A DNA stretch of 64,000 bases from Brooklawnia propionicigenes (GTDB lineage: Bacteria; Actinomycetota; Actinomycetes; Propionibacteriales; Propionibacteriaceae). The position numbers and the translations under genes were made by a program. The DNA lies in NCBI RefSeq assembly GCF_030297015.1, contig NZ_AP028056.1, forward strand, positions 1,312,939 through 1,376,938, read 5' to 3'. The notes under the pieces were generated by a model that did no database searches, had not been told where the DNA came from, and was given only the letters and a program-made list of their open reading frames with translations. Below are positions 37,730 through 46,896 of this stretch, piece after piece; positions within the stretch are counted from its first letter, which is position 1; each line of letters opens with the position of its first letter.

Positions 37730-38767
37730 CTAGGTCGCGCCGACTGCCGCACCCGCTTGCCGGCGCTGCCCGCGAAGCCAGTCCTGAACACCCGGATTCG
37801 CCTTGATCGACAGACGCGGGCTGGCCAGTACGCGGCCGTCAACGGTCATGAAGATGGTGTCGATTTCGGGTTGGGTCTGGTCGAGCAGCAGGGCGGCGTC
37901 CAGGCCCATGGCCAGATAGGCCGACGAGAACGCCTCGCAGACCATGGCGTCGGCGCCGCAGACGATGGCAGCGCACAGATCGGTCATCGCGGGTGAGCCC
38001 GTCGTGGGGTCCAGCAGGTGGCTGCGCTGGCGTCCCCGGCGAATCCGGGTGCCCGGGTCGGCCGATACCGACAGTGCGCCGGACACCAGATCAAGGGTTC
38101 CGAAGCTGTCCCAGCCCTGCCAGGGGCTCGACAGACCGATGATGGCCGGTGCACCGGCCAGCGCGATGGACGAGCCGCCGAGCGAGATCAGCACATCGCC
38201 GGCGCCCTGCACCACGGCCAGATCCCGCAGCTGGTCGGCCGCGTAGCCCTTGGCGATAGCCCCCAGATCGACGGATCCCGGCGATGCGTCCACCAGCCGG
38301 GCTCGTCCGGCATCGACCTCGATCCGCCCGCAGGCCTTGCTGGGCTGGGGCACCGAATCCAAGAACCCGGTCGCCAGCTGCTCCCAGGCTTTCACCTGGG
38401 CTCCCAGGAGTGGGCTGAACCAGCCGTTCGTGCGCACCGACAGCAGGTCGGCGGCGCGCAGCGCGACCGCCGTGTCCTGCGATACCGCATGCCAGCGCTC
38501 GGTCAGCCGGGAGATCTCGGAGTTGCCGCTGAATCTGGTCAGTCGCTGTTCGATCTCGTCGGCCCTGCCGGCGAGCTGGTCGCCGAGGTCGAGTCCGGCC
38601 GGAGACCACGACGCATGGCCGAGGGTACCCATCGTCCGGAAGGTGAAAGTCGCGCCGCGTGGGCTAGGTCGTGTTTCGAAAGTGGTGTCCGACGAGGGTG
38701 TGGCGGCTGGCGTGTCGGTCCTGACGGTGGGAGGGCTCCCGGGGTAGACGGATTGGTATCTAGTCAC
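37730..38767 (-). CDS. apbE: FAD:protein FMN transferase (ApbE), N-terminus replaced by IS sequence
   Basis: A flavin transferase that attaches FMN to Ser/Thr of target proteins. DLGAIAKGYAADQ near residue 166, LISLGGSSIALAG near 191, and SHLLDPTTGSP near 248 are the family sites; in the Mg2+-binding region the Thr usually four residues after the Asp (DAMVC) is Cys. The current frame begins at GTG 38767 inside the neighbouring IS5 element; its first 34 residues are IS sequence. Without the IS elements the start would be the ATG overlapping the FMN-lipoprotein stop, giving MPPSTSPRGATFTF. Neither version shows a signal peptide. Its likely target is the lipoprotein at 40920-41360. Confidence 0.85.
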   Translation of the reverse strand: MTRYQSVYPGSPPTVRTDTPAATPSSDTTFETRPSPRGATFTFRTMGTLGHASWSPAGLDLGDQLAGRADEIEQRLTRFSGNSEISRLTERWHAVSQDTAVALRAADLLSVRTNGWFSPLLGAQVKAWEQLATGFLDSVPQPSKACGRIEVDAGRARLVDASPGSVDLGAIAKGYAADQLRDLAVVQGAGDVLISLGGSSIALAGAPAIIGLSSPWQGWDSFGTLDLVSGALSVSADPGTRIRRGRQRSHLLDPTTGSPAMTDLCAAIVCGADAMVCEAFSSAYLAMGLDAALLLDQTQPEIDTIFMTVDGRVLASPRLSIKANPGVQDWLRGQRRQAGAAVGAT

Positions 38768-39681
38768 TCCTACTTCCCCGGGAGTCCTCGTGCCAATCGT
38801 AGATGTTGCCCGCCGTCATGACCTCACCGATGCTCAGTGGGCGCTCCTCCAGAGCGTGCTGCCAACTCCCCCAGCACGGGGACGGCCACGCAAATGGCCG
38901 TTACGGCAGCTGATCGATGGGATACGTCACCGAGCGAGAGTGGGATGCCCATGGCGCGATGTCCCCGACCGGTACGGACCCTGGGGACGGATCTACATGT
39001 TGTTCGCCACCTGGCAGATCCGCGGGGTGTGGGAACACATCGAGGACACGCTGCGAGCCGTTGCACAGGCTCGTGGCAAGGTGAAATGGCAGGTCTCGGT
39101 GGACTCCACCAGCTGTCGTGGGCACGTTCACGCCGCTGGTGCTCGACGTGACTCGGTCGAACGGGTTCCCGGAGAACCCGCCGATCACGGGTTCGGTCGT
39201 TCCCGGGGCGGCTGGTCCACCAAGACACATCTGGCCGTGGACCAAGACCGTGGCCTGCTGGCCTTCCACATCACCGGCGGCCAAGCCGGCGACAGTCCGG
39301 AGTTCACCACCGTGCTGGAAGCGATCAAGGTCGCCAACCCGGTCGGGGCACCGCGCCGGCGTCCCGATCGCGTGTTGGCCGACAAGGCGTACTCCTCACG
39401 GGCCAACCGGGCTTGGCTACGTGATCATCGGATCAAAGCCACCATCCCGACCCCGGCCGACCAGGCCCGCAACCGCCGACGCCGTGGCCGCCGGGGCGGT
39501 CGCCCGCCAGCGTTCAACCCAACCACCTACAAGGACCGCCACGCGGTCGAATGTGGCATCAACAAGCTCAAACACCAACGAGCCTTCGCCACCCGCTACG
39601 ACAAACTCGCTGTCCGCTACACCGCCACCCTCCACATCGGAGTAATCAACGACTGGCTCAAACGACTTACGTAACACGACC
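38667..39681 (+). mobile_element. IS5-family insertion sequence (IS427-like)
   Basis: A 1015-bp element bounded by the inverted repeats GGTCGTGTT (38667-38675) and AACACGACC (39673-39681), with TA on both sides (38665-38666 and 39682-39683) as target duplication. It contains one intact transposase. It is inserted between the first codons and the body of apbE. Confidence 0.92.
38790..39674 (+). CDS. IS5 family transposase
   Basis: A 294-residue DDE transposase of the IS427 subgroup. The N-terminal DUF4096-like part (LTDAQWALLQSVLPTPPARG, then RARVGCPWRDVPDRYGPW) is followed by the catalytic Asp in VSVDSTSCRGH near residue 104, a second Asp in LADKAYSS near 195 and Glu in HAVECGINKLKHQR near 252. 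The frame is unbroken, from GTG 38790, so no frameshift is needed. It fills nearly the whole element. Confidence 0.93.
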   Translation: MPIVDVARRHDLTDAQWALLQSVLPTPPARGRPRKWPLRQLIDGIRHRARVGCPWRDVPDRYGPWGRIYMLFATWQIRGVWEHIEDTLRAVAQARGKVKWQVSVDSTSCRGHVHAAGARRDSVERVPGEPADHGFGRSRGGWSTKTHLAVDQDRGLLAFHITGGQAGDSPEFTTVLEAIKVANPVGAPRRRPDRVLADKAYSSRANRAWLRDHRIKATIPTPADQARNRRRRGRRGGRPPAFNPTTYKDRHAVECGINKLKHQRAFATRYDKLAVRYTATLHIGVINDWLKRLT

Positions 39682-39764
39682 TAGTAGTGTGTCGCTGCTA
39701 ATGATTTGTGTATGTTGAGGCTTGACTGTTTCCTGACCGATAATCGATCAGGAGGAGCCGCGTG

Positions 39765-40235
39765 ATGCCCAGACCGAAGGATCATGTCGTTGAGTTGACG
39801 GATGCTGATCGTGCGTCGTTGACGCGGGTGGTCTCGCGTGGCGCGCACCCGGTCAGGACGGTCATGAGGGCGCGGGTCCTGCTCGAGCTCGACGAGAACG
39901 CCAGGGCGGTGCCGCACAGGCGGGTCGTCGCGGAGCGAGTGGGCGTGTCGATACAGACGGTGTATCTGATCGCGAAGCAGTTCACGGCCTCTGGCGGGGA
40001 TGTTCATGCGGTGATCCACCGCAAGAAGCGGGTCACGCCGCCGGTGCCAGCGAAAGTGACCGGGGACGTCGAGGCCAGGGTGATCGCGTTGGCGTGCACA
40101 AGGCCACCGGAAGGGTATGACCGGTGGTCGCTGCGGCTGCTGGAGAAACACGTGGCCCTCACCGACGGGATCGGGCCGCTGGATCACTCCACGATCGGTC
40201 GGACCCTGAAAAAAGGGGGCTTCGTCCTCACCTGA
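39765..40235 (+). CDS. IS630 family transposase, N-terminal part (orfA)
   Basis: 156 codons up to the zero-frame stop, encoding the helix-turn-helix domain ([20 protein letters not shown]) and the winged linker up to [14 protein letters not shown] 39765 follows GGAGGAG at 7 nt; GTG 39762 is also possible. The reading frame is meant to shift by -1 at the A6G5 run (40209-40219), joining it to the catalytic part. Confidence 0.9.
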   Translation: MPRPKDHVVELTDADRASLTRVVSRGAHPVRTVMRARVLLELDENARAVPHRRVVAERVGVSIQTVYLIAKQFTASGGDVHAVIHRKKRVTPPVPAKVTGDVEARVIALACTRPPEGYDRWSLRLLEKHVALTDGIGPLDHSTIGRTLKKGGFVLT

Positions 40236-40906
40236 AAGCGTGCTGGACGATCCCGCCCAAAGCCAACGGCGAGTTCGTCGCGCGGATGGAGGACGTGCTG
40301 GAGGTCTACCACCGCCCCTACGACCCGGCCGTTCCGGTGGTCTGTATGGACGAAAAGCCATACCAGCTCCTCGGCCACGCCCGCGATCCGATCCCTGCCT
40401 GCCCGGGCCACGACCTCAAAGAAGACTCCGAGTACGTCCGGCACGGCACCTGCTCGATCTTCGTGTGGGTCGAGCCCCTCGCCGGCCGCCGCCGGGTCGA
40501 CGCCCGGGCGCAGCGGACCCGGATCGACTGGGCCACGGAAATCGATCAGCTTCTCAACGTCGACTACCCCGACGCGCAACGGGTCGTCCTGGTCATGGAC
40601 AACCTCAACACGCACACCCTCGGTTCGCTCTACGAAGCGTTCGAGCCAGCCAAAGCACGCGCGCTGGCCGAGCGGCTCGAGATCCACTACACACCCAAGC
40701 ACGGCTCCTGGCTCAACATCGCCGAGATCGAGCTGTCCGCCCTGACCCGCCAGTGCCTGACCCGCCGGATCGACGACCTCGACATCCTCAACACCGAACT
40801 CGCCGCCTGGCAGGCCGCAACCAACGACGACGAGCGCCAAGTCCGCTGGCAGTTCACCACGACCGACGCCCGCATCAAACTTCACCACCTATACCCAAAC
40901 ACTTAG
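40209..40906 (+). CDS. IS630 family transposase, catalytic part (orfB, by -1 frameshift)
   Basis: The -1 frame after the A6G5 run continues [15 protein letters not shown] and then the DDE domain: first Asp in [13 protein letters not shown], second Asp in [11 protein letters not shown], Glu in [14 protein letters not shown] frame open from 40124 exists but the fused product is the biologically sensible one, about 380 residues. Both catalytic halves are intact, so the element looks active. Confidence 0.9.
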
Positions 40907-40919
40907 CAGCGACACACTA

Positions 40920-41356
40920 CTAGGAGGCATTCGCGATGGCGTCGTCGATGGCTGCCTGGAAGAGCCGGTACGACAGCGAGGCCCCGGCCACCGACTCCAC
41001 CTGGCTCTGGTCGCCGGTCTCCTTGAACTCGCTGAGGTACTGCTTCTCGGCCGCGACCGCGTTCTGGGCGCGCTGGTAGAACTGCTCGTCGGCGGGTTTC
41101 CCGTCGGAGCCGAGCCCGTAGCTCTCGTCGTGCGGGGTGCCGTCGGCGTCGTAGACCACGAAGTCGGCCGCGGTCACCGCACCATTGACGACGGTGAAGT
41201 TCACCACCCCGTAGGAGCCGTCGCTTTCGGCTTCGCTCTGCCCGGTGTAGTCGCCATCGGGCAGTGTGCTGGCTGTCGGCGACGGCGCGCCGCAGCCGCT
41301 CAGCACGATCGAGCCGACCAGTCCGGCGAGCATCAGGCTCGCATCGCGTTTGCGCA

Positions 41357-41360
<4 letters not shown>
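40920..41360 (-). CDS. FMN-binding lipoprotein (flavinylation target)
   Basis: A 146-residue lipoprotein with an FMN-binding domain. The lipobox is IVLSGC with Cys at residue 23, followed by a Ser/Thr/Pro spacer and the DGDYTGQSEAESDGSYGVVN start of the domain. The motif SVAGASLS near residues 123-130 matches the [ST]GA[ST] sequence modified by ApbE (Ser128 being the likely acceptor). Its ATG overlaps the ABC ATPase stop. Its stop codon lies directly next to the IS630 element, and apbE used to overlap it. Likely moves electrons on the outer face of the membrane. Confidence 0.88.
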
Positions 41361-42109
<749 letters not shown>

Positions 42110-42110
42110 C

Positions 42111-43052
42111 TCACTCTCCACCTAACACATCGACGGGATTGATCCTGGAAATCCGGCGGGCGGGCACCAGGCTGCCCACCAGCGCGATGATCACCGAGAA
42201 GATCAGGGTGATCGGCACGACCCACCAGTTGACGTCCAACTGCACGGCGAACGCCTTCGTGGATATGAAATTGGCTATCCAGATGCCCGCGGCGACCCCG
42301 ACCGCTCCGCCGATCAGGCCGAGCAGGATCGATTCGCCGACGAATTCGCTCATCACGTCTTTCGCGACCGCACCGAGAGCCTTCTTGAGGCCGATCTCGC
42401 GGGCGCGTTCGGAGACCACGGCATTGAGGGTCGCCGTGATCGAGATCAGGGTCAGCAGACAGATGATGATGCTGACGATCCAGATCAGGGTTTGCAGGGT
42501 GTGGGCGATCCCGGTTTCGGTCTGGCTGATCCGCCGCACGACCTCATCGTTGTTCCCCGCCCGATAGGCCTGCTCGGCCTCGGCGAGCTTGTCGGTGATG
42601 CGGACACCGACGCGCGACCACTGATCACTCAACTCGGGCGTACTGGCCAGTTCTGCGATGTCATCGCGCAACATCTGGGTGGTCGCCGTTACGGCGGCCT
42701 CAACCTCGGCCTGCGGCGCAGCACCTCTGGTCAGGTCACGCACCGACAGCAGCTGGGCGACGAAGGCGTCGGCGCGCTCGTCTCCGAGGCGGTGATTGAT
42801 CTGCGCCTCAAGACCGCTGACCTGGTAAATCTCGTAGTAGGCCTGGCGGATGGAGCGTTCGACGCCTTCTTGATCCTGCGCCTGATACTGGCCTGGAATC
42901 TGATCGATGACGGCGACCATCTGGTCGCCGACTGCACTCCAGTCCTTCTCGTCGGCCTGTGCGGGCGCACTGAGCATCGGGCCGATGATGCCCAGGCAGA
43001 ACACCACCAGCAGCACCCGGATCCAAGACGAAGACAGCCGAGGAGAAATCAC
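42111..43052 (-). CDS. Chimeric permease: FTR1-type N-terminal domain fused to FtsX domain
   Basis: A 313-residue membrane protein. Residues 1-34 are a hydrophobic signal segment ending APAQA. Residues 37-140 (WSAVGDQMVAVID, then QAYYEIYQVSGLEAQI and a DERADAF region) resemble the extracytoplasmic helical domain of FTR1 iron permeases. Residues 141-180 repeat a weaker WSRV...AYRAG pattern. From 188 it is a MacB-type FtsX domain with three helices (188-209, 243-262, 276-296) and the ERAREIGLKKALGA coupling motif. No FTR1 REGLE motif or MacB periplasmic domain is present. The start is GTG 43052. It may be a true fusion or the scar of an operon deletion. Confidence 0.8.
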   Translation of the reverse strand: MISPRLSSSWIRVLLVVFCLGIIGPMLSAPAQADEKDWSAVGDQMVAVIDQIPGQYQAQDQEGVERSIRQAYYEIYQVSGLEAQINHRLGDERADAFVAQLLSVRDLTRGAAPQAEVEAAVTATTQMLRDDIAELASTPELSDQWSRVGVRITDKLAEAEQAYRAGNNDEVVRRISQTETGIAHTLQTLIWIVSIIICLLTLISITATLNAVVSERAREIGLKKALGAVAKDVMSEFVGESILLGLIGGAVGVAAGIWIANFISTKAFAVQLDVNWWVVPITLIFSVIIALVGSLVPARRISRINPVDVLGGE

Positions 43053-43056
43053 TAGC

Positions 43057-43075
43057 TCAGGATAGCCTTGGCTAC
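43057..43075 (-). promoter_or_regulatory. Putative DtxR/IdeR box upstream of the chimeric permease operon
   Basis: TCAGGATAGCCTTGGCTAC (plus strand) matches the DtxR/IdeR consensus at 13 of 19 positions, with the symmetric core TAGCC-TT-GGCTA. It sits 4 bp upstream of the GTG start, so it covers the promoter. It points to iron regulation of the ABC/FMN-lipoprotein operon. Confidence 0.5.
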
Positions 43076-43117
43076 TTTTCCGGGGAACACCGCCCCCCCT
43101 GGCTGTTGACTACCGAC

Positions 43118-44521
43118 TCACAGCCGCACGACTTCTCCCTGCTCGGGGACGACACCCAAAATGCCCAGTTCGGTATGGATGCGCCGAGCCAGCGCCTTGG
43201 CCGAGTCCGGTTCGCCGTGCACGCAATAGACGGTCGTCGGACGCGGATTCATCTCGGCCAGCCAGTCGATGAGATCGGACGCATCGGCATGCACGCTGAA
43301 CTCGTCGTCCTGCAGGATCTCGGCATTGACCGGAACGTAGCGTCCGTACATCTTCAGCTCAGTGGCTCCGTCGACGAGCATTCGTCCGCGAGTGCCGGGG
43401 GCCTGGAAGCCGGTGAAGACCACCGAGTTCTTGCGGTCGCTCAGCATGTGCTGCAGATGGTGCACGACCCGTCCGCCGGTGGCCATGCCGGACGACGAGA
43501 TGATGATCGATGGCTGAGCCGGGTTGTTGAGTGCGATCGAGTCTTCCTTGGAGCGCGCTTCGCGCAGGGTAGGCAGGTGGATGAAGCGGCGTCCCGCGAA
43601 TTCGGGTCCGATCTCGGCGGCCATCGCCGGATCGCAGTAGACATCAAGTGCAGCCAGACCCATCGGCGAGTTCGCCCAGATCGGCACGTGCTTGGGAATC
43701 CTGCCCGCCTCCATGAGCTCTTGCAGGGTGAGCAGCACGACCTCGGTGCGATCGACCGCGAACGCCGGGATCAGCACATTGCCGCCGCGGGCGATCGTCC
43801 GGCTGATCAGGTCGGCGAACGCCTCATGAGCCACTCCCGGCGCGGGATGCTCTCGGTCGCCGTAGGTCGATTCGATCAGGACGCTGGGCGCACCCATCGG
43901 CACCTCGCGGTCGGCGAGCACCGGGTGGTGATGACGGCCGAGGTCACCGGAGAAGACGGCCGCGTTTTCGGTGGTTTCGTCGGCGCCGGTCCACATCCGG
44001 ATGGAGACCGATCCAAGAATATGGCCGGCTCGCCACAGCCGCATCGACAGGCCTTCGTCGAGGTCGATCGGCTTGTGTACCTCGACCGCGCGGAACAGCG
44101 GCAGGGTCTGTTCGACGTCATCGGTGGTGTACAGCGGCAGCGGGTTGGCGTGCCTCGACCAGCCCTCGCGGCGGGCGTCCTCGGCCTCGTTCTGCTGCAG
44201 GTGCGCCGCGTCGCGCAGCACGATCTCGGCGAGCCGGATGGTGCCCTCGGTCGCATAGACCGGGCCGCGGAATCCCTGCTTGACCAAGCGCGGAAGATAG
44301 CCGACATGGTCCATGTGGGCATGGGTGAGCACGATGGCGTCGATGGTCTTGGGGTCGGTCGGGAATGGCTCCCAGTTCTGTTCGCGCAAGCGCTTGGGTC
44401 CCTGGAACATCCCGGCGTCCACGAGGATGCGGCGATGGCCGCCCTGGGTCAGCAGATATTTCGAGCCGGTGACCGTCCGGGCTGCCCCCAGGAAGGTCAA
44501 TGACAGATGATCGTTCACCAT
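43118..44521 (-). CDS. MBL-fold beta-CASP exonuclease (RNA specificity domain)
   Basis: A 467-residue metallo-beta-lactamase/beta-CASP protein. Zinc site LTHAHMDHVGYLP near residue 65, ASP/His in VFSGDLGRHHHP near 190, and the C-terminal RMMK-type region with YCVHGEP near 437. Family members cleave RNA, as RNase J or CPSF73-like archaeal nucleases do. Start MVNDHLSLTFLGAARTVTGS is typical (FLGAARTVTGS). It reads leftwards 65 bp upstream of the chimeric permease, but the DtxR-like site suggests a separate promoter for that operon. Confidence 0.9.
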   Translation of the reverse strand: MVNDHLSLTFLGAARTVTGSKYLLTQGGHRRILVDAGMFQGPKRLREQNWEPFPTDPKTIDAIVLTHAHMDHVGYLPRLVKQGFRGPVYATEGTIRLAEIVLRDAAHLQQNEAEDARREGWSRHANPLPLYTTDDVEQTLPLFRAVEVHKPIDLDEGLSMRLWRAGHILGSVSIRMWTGADETTENAAVFSGDLGRHHHPVLADREVPMGAPSVLIESTYGDREHPAPGVAHEAFADLISRTIARGGNVLIPAFAVDRTEVVLLTLQELMEAGRIPKHVPIWANSPMGLAALDVYCDPAMAAEIGPEFAGRRFIHLPTLREARSKEDSIALNNPAQPSIIISSSGMATGGRVVHHLQHMLSDRKNSVVFTGFQAPGTRGRMLVDGATELKMYGRYVPVNAEILQDDEFSVHADASDLIDWLAEMNPRPTTVYCVHGEPDSAKALARRIHTELGILGVVPEQGEVVRL

Positions 44522-44578
44522 GCCACCAGCTTGCCCTTCGGAAGGTGAGCCGGCCTGGTTTGAGCCAAGTTGACCGGC

Positions 44579-45853
44579 TCAGCTGATCGCCTCGAAAACC
44601 TCGCGACCGCCCAGGTACGGACGCAGCACCTCGGGAACTGTCACCGAACCGTCCGCGTTCTGGTAGTTCTCCAGGATCATCAAGATCATCCGGGCCATCG
44701 CGCACAACGTCCCATTCAAGGTGGCTGCCGGACGGGGGCCCTTCTCGTCACGCAAGCGGATACCCAGTCGGCGGGCCTGGAACTCGGTGCAGTTCGAGGT
44801 CGAGGTGATCTCGCGGTAGCGCTGCTGGCTGGGCACCCAGCCGTAGCAGTCGTACTTGCGCGCGGCACTCAGTCCCAGATCGCCGGCGGCGACGTCGAGT
44901 ACCTGGAAGGGAATACCGAGCGAGGAGATGAACTCCTTCTCGTAGCCGAGCAGCCGTTCGTGCTCGGCCTCGGCGTCCTCGGGCAGGCAGTAGACGAACA
45001 TCTCGAACTTGTCGAACCAGTGGACGCGGAAGATGCCGCGGGTGTCCTTGCCATAGCTGCCGGCCTCGCGACGGTAGGCGGGGCTGAAGCCCGCATAGCG
45101 CAGCGGGAGCTTGCCGGCGTCGAGGATCTCGTCCGAATGGTAAGCGGCCAGCGGCACCTCGGCGGTGCCGACCAAGTACATGTCGTCGCGCTCCAGGCGG
45201 TAGACATCCTCTGCGGCCTGGCCGAGGAAGCCGGTGCCTTCCATTGCGCTCGGCTTGACCAGGGCCGGGGGAATCATCGGCCGGAAGCCCCATTCGAGGG
45301 CCTTGCTCAGGGCGTACTGGATGAGCGCGAACTCCAGCAACGCTCCGGGGCCGGTCAGGAAGTAGAACCGCGAGCCGGAGACCTTGGCGCCGCGCTCCAT
45401 GTCGATGCCGCCGATGATCTCGCCGATCTCCAGATGATCGCGCACCTGGATGCCCTCGGCCTCGAAGTCGCGCGGAGTGCCGTTGGTCTCGATGACGTAC
45501 AGATCATCCTCACCGCCGGCCGGCACACCGTCGATGACGATATTGCCGAAGCTCTTCATCACCTCCGAGAAGCGGGCCTCGGCGGCGTCCACCTGAAGCT
45601 GAAACGCCTTGACCTGGCCGGACAGCTCCTTGGTGCGAGCCAGCAGCGCAGCCTTCTCGTCCCCCTTGGCACGCGCCACCTGCGAGCCCAGCGACTTCTG
45701 CTCGGCGCGGGCGGACTCGAAAGCACCGATCGCGGCGCGGCGCGCCTCGTCGGCTTCAATCGCGGTGTCCACCAGCTCCACGGACTCTCCACGAGCCCGC
45801 TGAGAACGGCGAAGACGGTCGGGATCGGTGCGCAGCACCTTTGGGTCGATCAT
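44579..45853 (-). CDS. serS: Seryl-tRNA synthetase
   Basis: A 424-residue class II synthetase charging tRNA-Ser. N-terminal coiled-coil arm (about 30-100), then motif 2 [20 protein letters not shown] near residue 255 and motif 3 [20 protein letters not shown] near 382. TGTAEVPL near 228 is the serine-site loop. Length and order match bacterial SerRS. The downstream gene is the beta-CASP nuclease (57 bp). Divergent from the lipid kinase gene. Confidence 0.97.
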   Translation of the reverse strand: MIDPKVLRTDPDRLRRSQRARGESVELVDTAIEADEARRAAIGAFESARAEQKSLGSQVARAKGDEKAALLARTKELSGQVKAFQLQVDAAEARFSEVMKSFGNIVIDGVPAGGEDDLYVIETNGTPRDFEAEGIQVRDHLEIGEIIGGIDMERGAKVSGSRFYFLTGPGALLEFALIQYALSKALEWGFRPMIPPALVKPSAMEGTGFLGQAAEDVYRLERDDMYLVGTAEVPLAAYHSDEILDAGKLPLRYAGFSPAYRREAGSYGKDTRGIFRVHWFDKFEMFVYCLPEDAEAEHERLLGYEKEFISSLGIPFQVLDVAAGDLGLSAARKYDCYGWVPSQQRYREITSTSNCTEFQARRLGIRLRDEKGPRPAATLNGTLCAMARMILMILENYQNADGSVTVPEVLRPYLGGREVFEAIS

Positions 45854-45963
45854 GGGCCCAAGCCTAGCGAAGCCGTCCGGCGCGACGGACAGTGATCGTG
45901 CCTGGTAGGCCCGATGCGGGGCTATCTCCTAGGCTGTAACCGAGCATCAGGAGAAAACCACCA

Positions 45964-46893
45964 ATGTCAGCCGCCGTCGAGGAACCAGCCGCGATCCATC
46001 GCCGGGTAGCCGTCGTCTACAACCCGATCAAGGTGGACGAGGACGTCTTCCGGCGGCTGGTCAGCGCCAAGGCTGCCGAGCACGGTTTCGCCGAGCCCAC
46101 GTTCTACCGGACCACACTGGCCGATGCCGGTGAAGGCGTGACCCGGCTGGCGGTCGCAGCCGGCGCTGAACTGGTGCTTGCCGCCGGCGGAGACGGAACC
46201 GCGCGGATCGTCACCACCACGCTGCGCGACACCGGGGTCGTGGGTGCCATCATCCCGATCGGGACAGCCAATCTGCTTGCCCGCAATCTCGGCATCTCGT
46301 TGGACATCCCGCGGGCATTGGACATCGCTCTCACCGGGCAGGCCCGCGCGATCGATCTGGCCCAGTTGGTCATCGACTACGACGACGAGAATCCGGTCTA
46401 CTTCACCGGCATGGCGGGCATCGGTTTCGACGCGGCATTGATGCGCGATACGGATACCTGGCTCAAGAAGACCGTCGGATCGGCCGCCTATCTGGTGGCC
46501 TTCGCGCAACAGCTCGGCTATCGTCCCCGGGTAGTGCGCTACCGCGTGGACGACGGTCATCACGCTCAACGCAAGGCGGTGCTGATCCTGGTCGGCAATA
46601 CCCGCAGCCTGCAGGGTGGTATCGATCTGTTCCCCGACGCCTTGGTCGACGACGGCAGGCTCGACCTGCTCTTGGCTTCGCCGCGGACCCTGGCAGGCTG
46701 GGCCCGGATGCTGGCCATCGTGGTTGGCAGGCTGCGCCGCACCAAGGTGGTCGAATACCATTCCGGCGAACGCTTCGTCATCGATCTCGATTCGGACGCC
46801 CCGTGGGAGCTGGATGGCGACACCGAGGGTACCGGACATCACTTCGAGTTCAGTGTGCTGCCCGGGGCCCTGCACATCATCGCGAACCGCTGA
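45964..46893 (+). CDS. Diacylglycerol kinase-family lipid kinase
   Basis: A 309-residue DAGK-catalytic-domain protein (YegS/DgkB/BmrU group). The ATP-site motif is AAGGDGTARIV near residue 75, the GTANLLARNLGI stretch near 101, and IDLFPDALVDDGRLDLLLA near 221 closes the domain. It phosphorylates diacylglycerol or a related lipid at the membrane. The ATG follows AGGAG 9 nt upstream. It is 3 bp from the convergent pheA stop. Confidence 0.88.
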   Translation: MSAAVEEPAAIHRRVAVVYNPIKVDEDVFRRLVSAKAAEHGFAEPTFYRTTLADAGEGVTRLAVAAGAELVLAAGGDGTARIVTTTLRDTGVVGAIIPIGTANLLARNLGISLDIPRALDIALTGQARAIDLAQLVIDYDDENPVYFTGMAGIGFDAALMRDTDTWLKKTVGSAAYLVAFAQQLGYRPRVVRYRVDDGHHAQRKAVLILVGNTRSLQGGIDLFPDALVDDGRLDLLLASPRTLAGWARMLAIVVGRLRRTKVVEYHSGERFVIDLDSDAPWELDGDTEGTGHHFEFSVLPGALHIIANR

Positions 46894-46896
46894 TGG

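Larger units (their letters stand above)
39687..40917 (+). mobile_element. IS630-family insertion sequence
   Basis: A 1231-bp element whose ends are the perfect 15-bp inverted repeats GTGTGTCGCTGCTAA (39687-39701) and TTAGCAGCGACACAC (40903-40917). TA is duplicated on both sides (39685-39686, 40918-40919), the target of the IS630/Tc1 superfamily. It lies 5 bp from the IS5 element (sequence TAGTA between them). The transposase is made by a -1 frameshift. Confidence 0.93.

Noticed and set aside
38667-40917. A composite transposon formed by the two IS elements
   Set aside because: They belong to different families, have different inverted repeats and carry no passenger gene between them.
42111-43052. 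Naming the permease simply FtsX/MacB
   Set aside because: It lacks the MacB periplasmic domain, and its first half matches FTR1-type extracytoplasmic helices instead.
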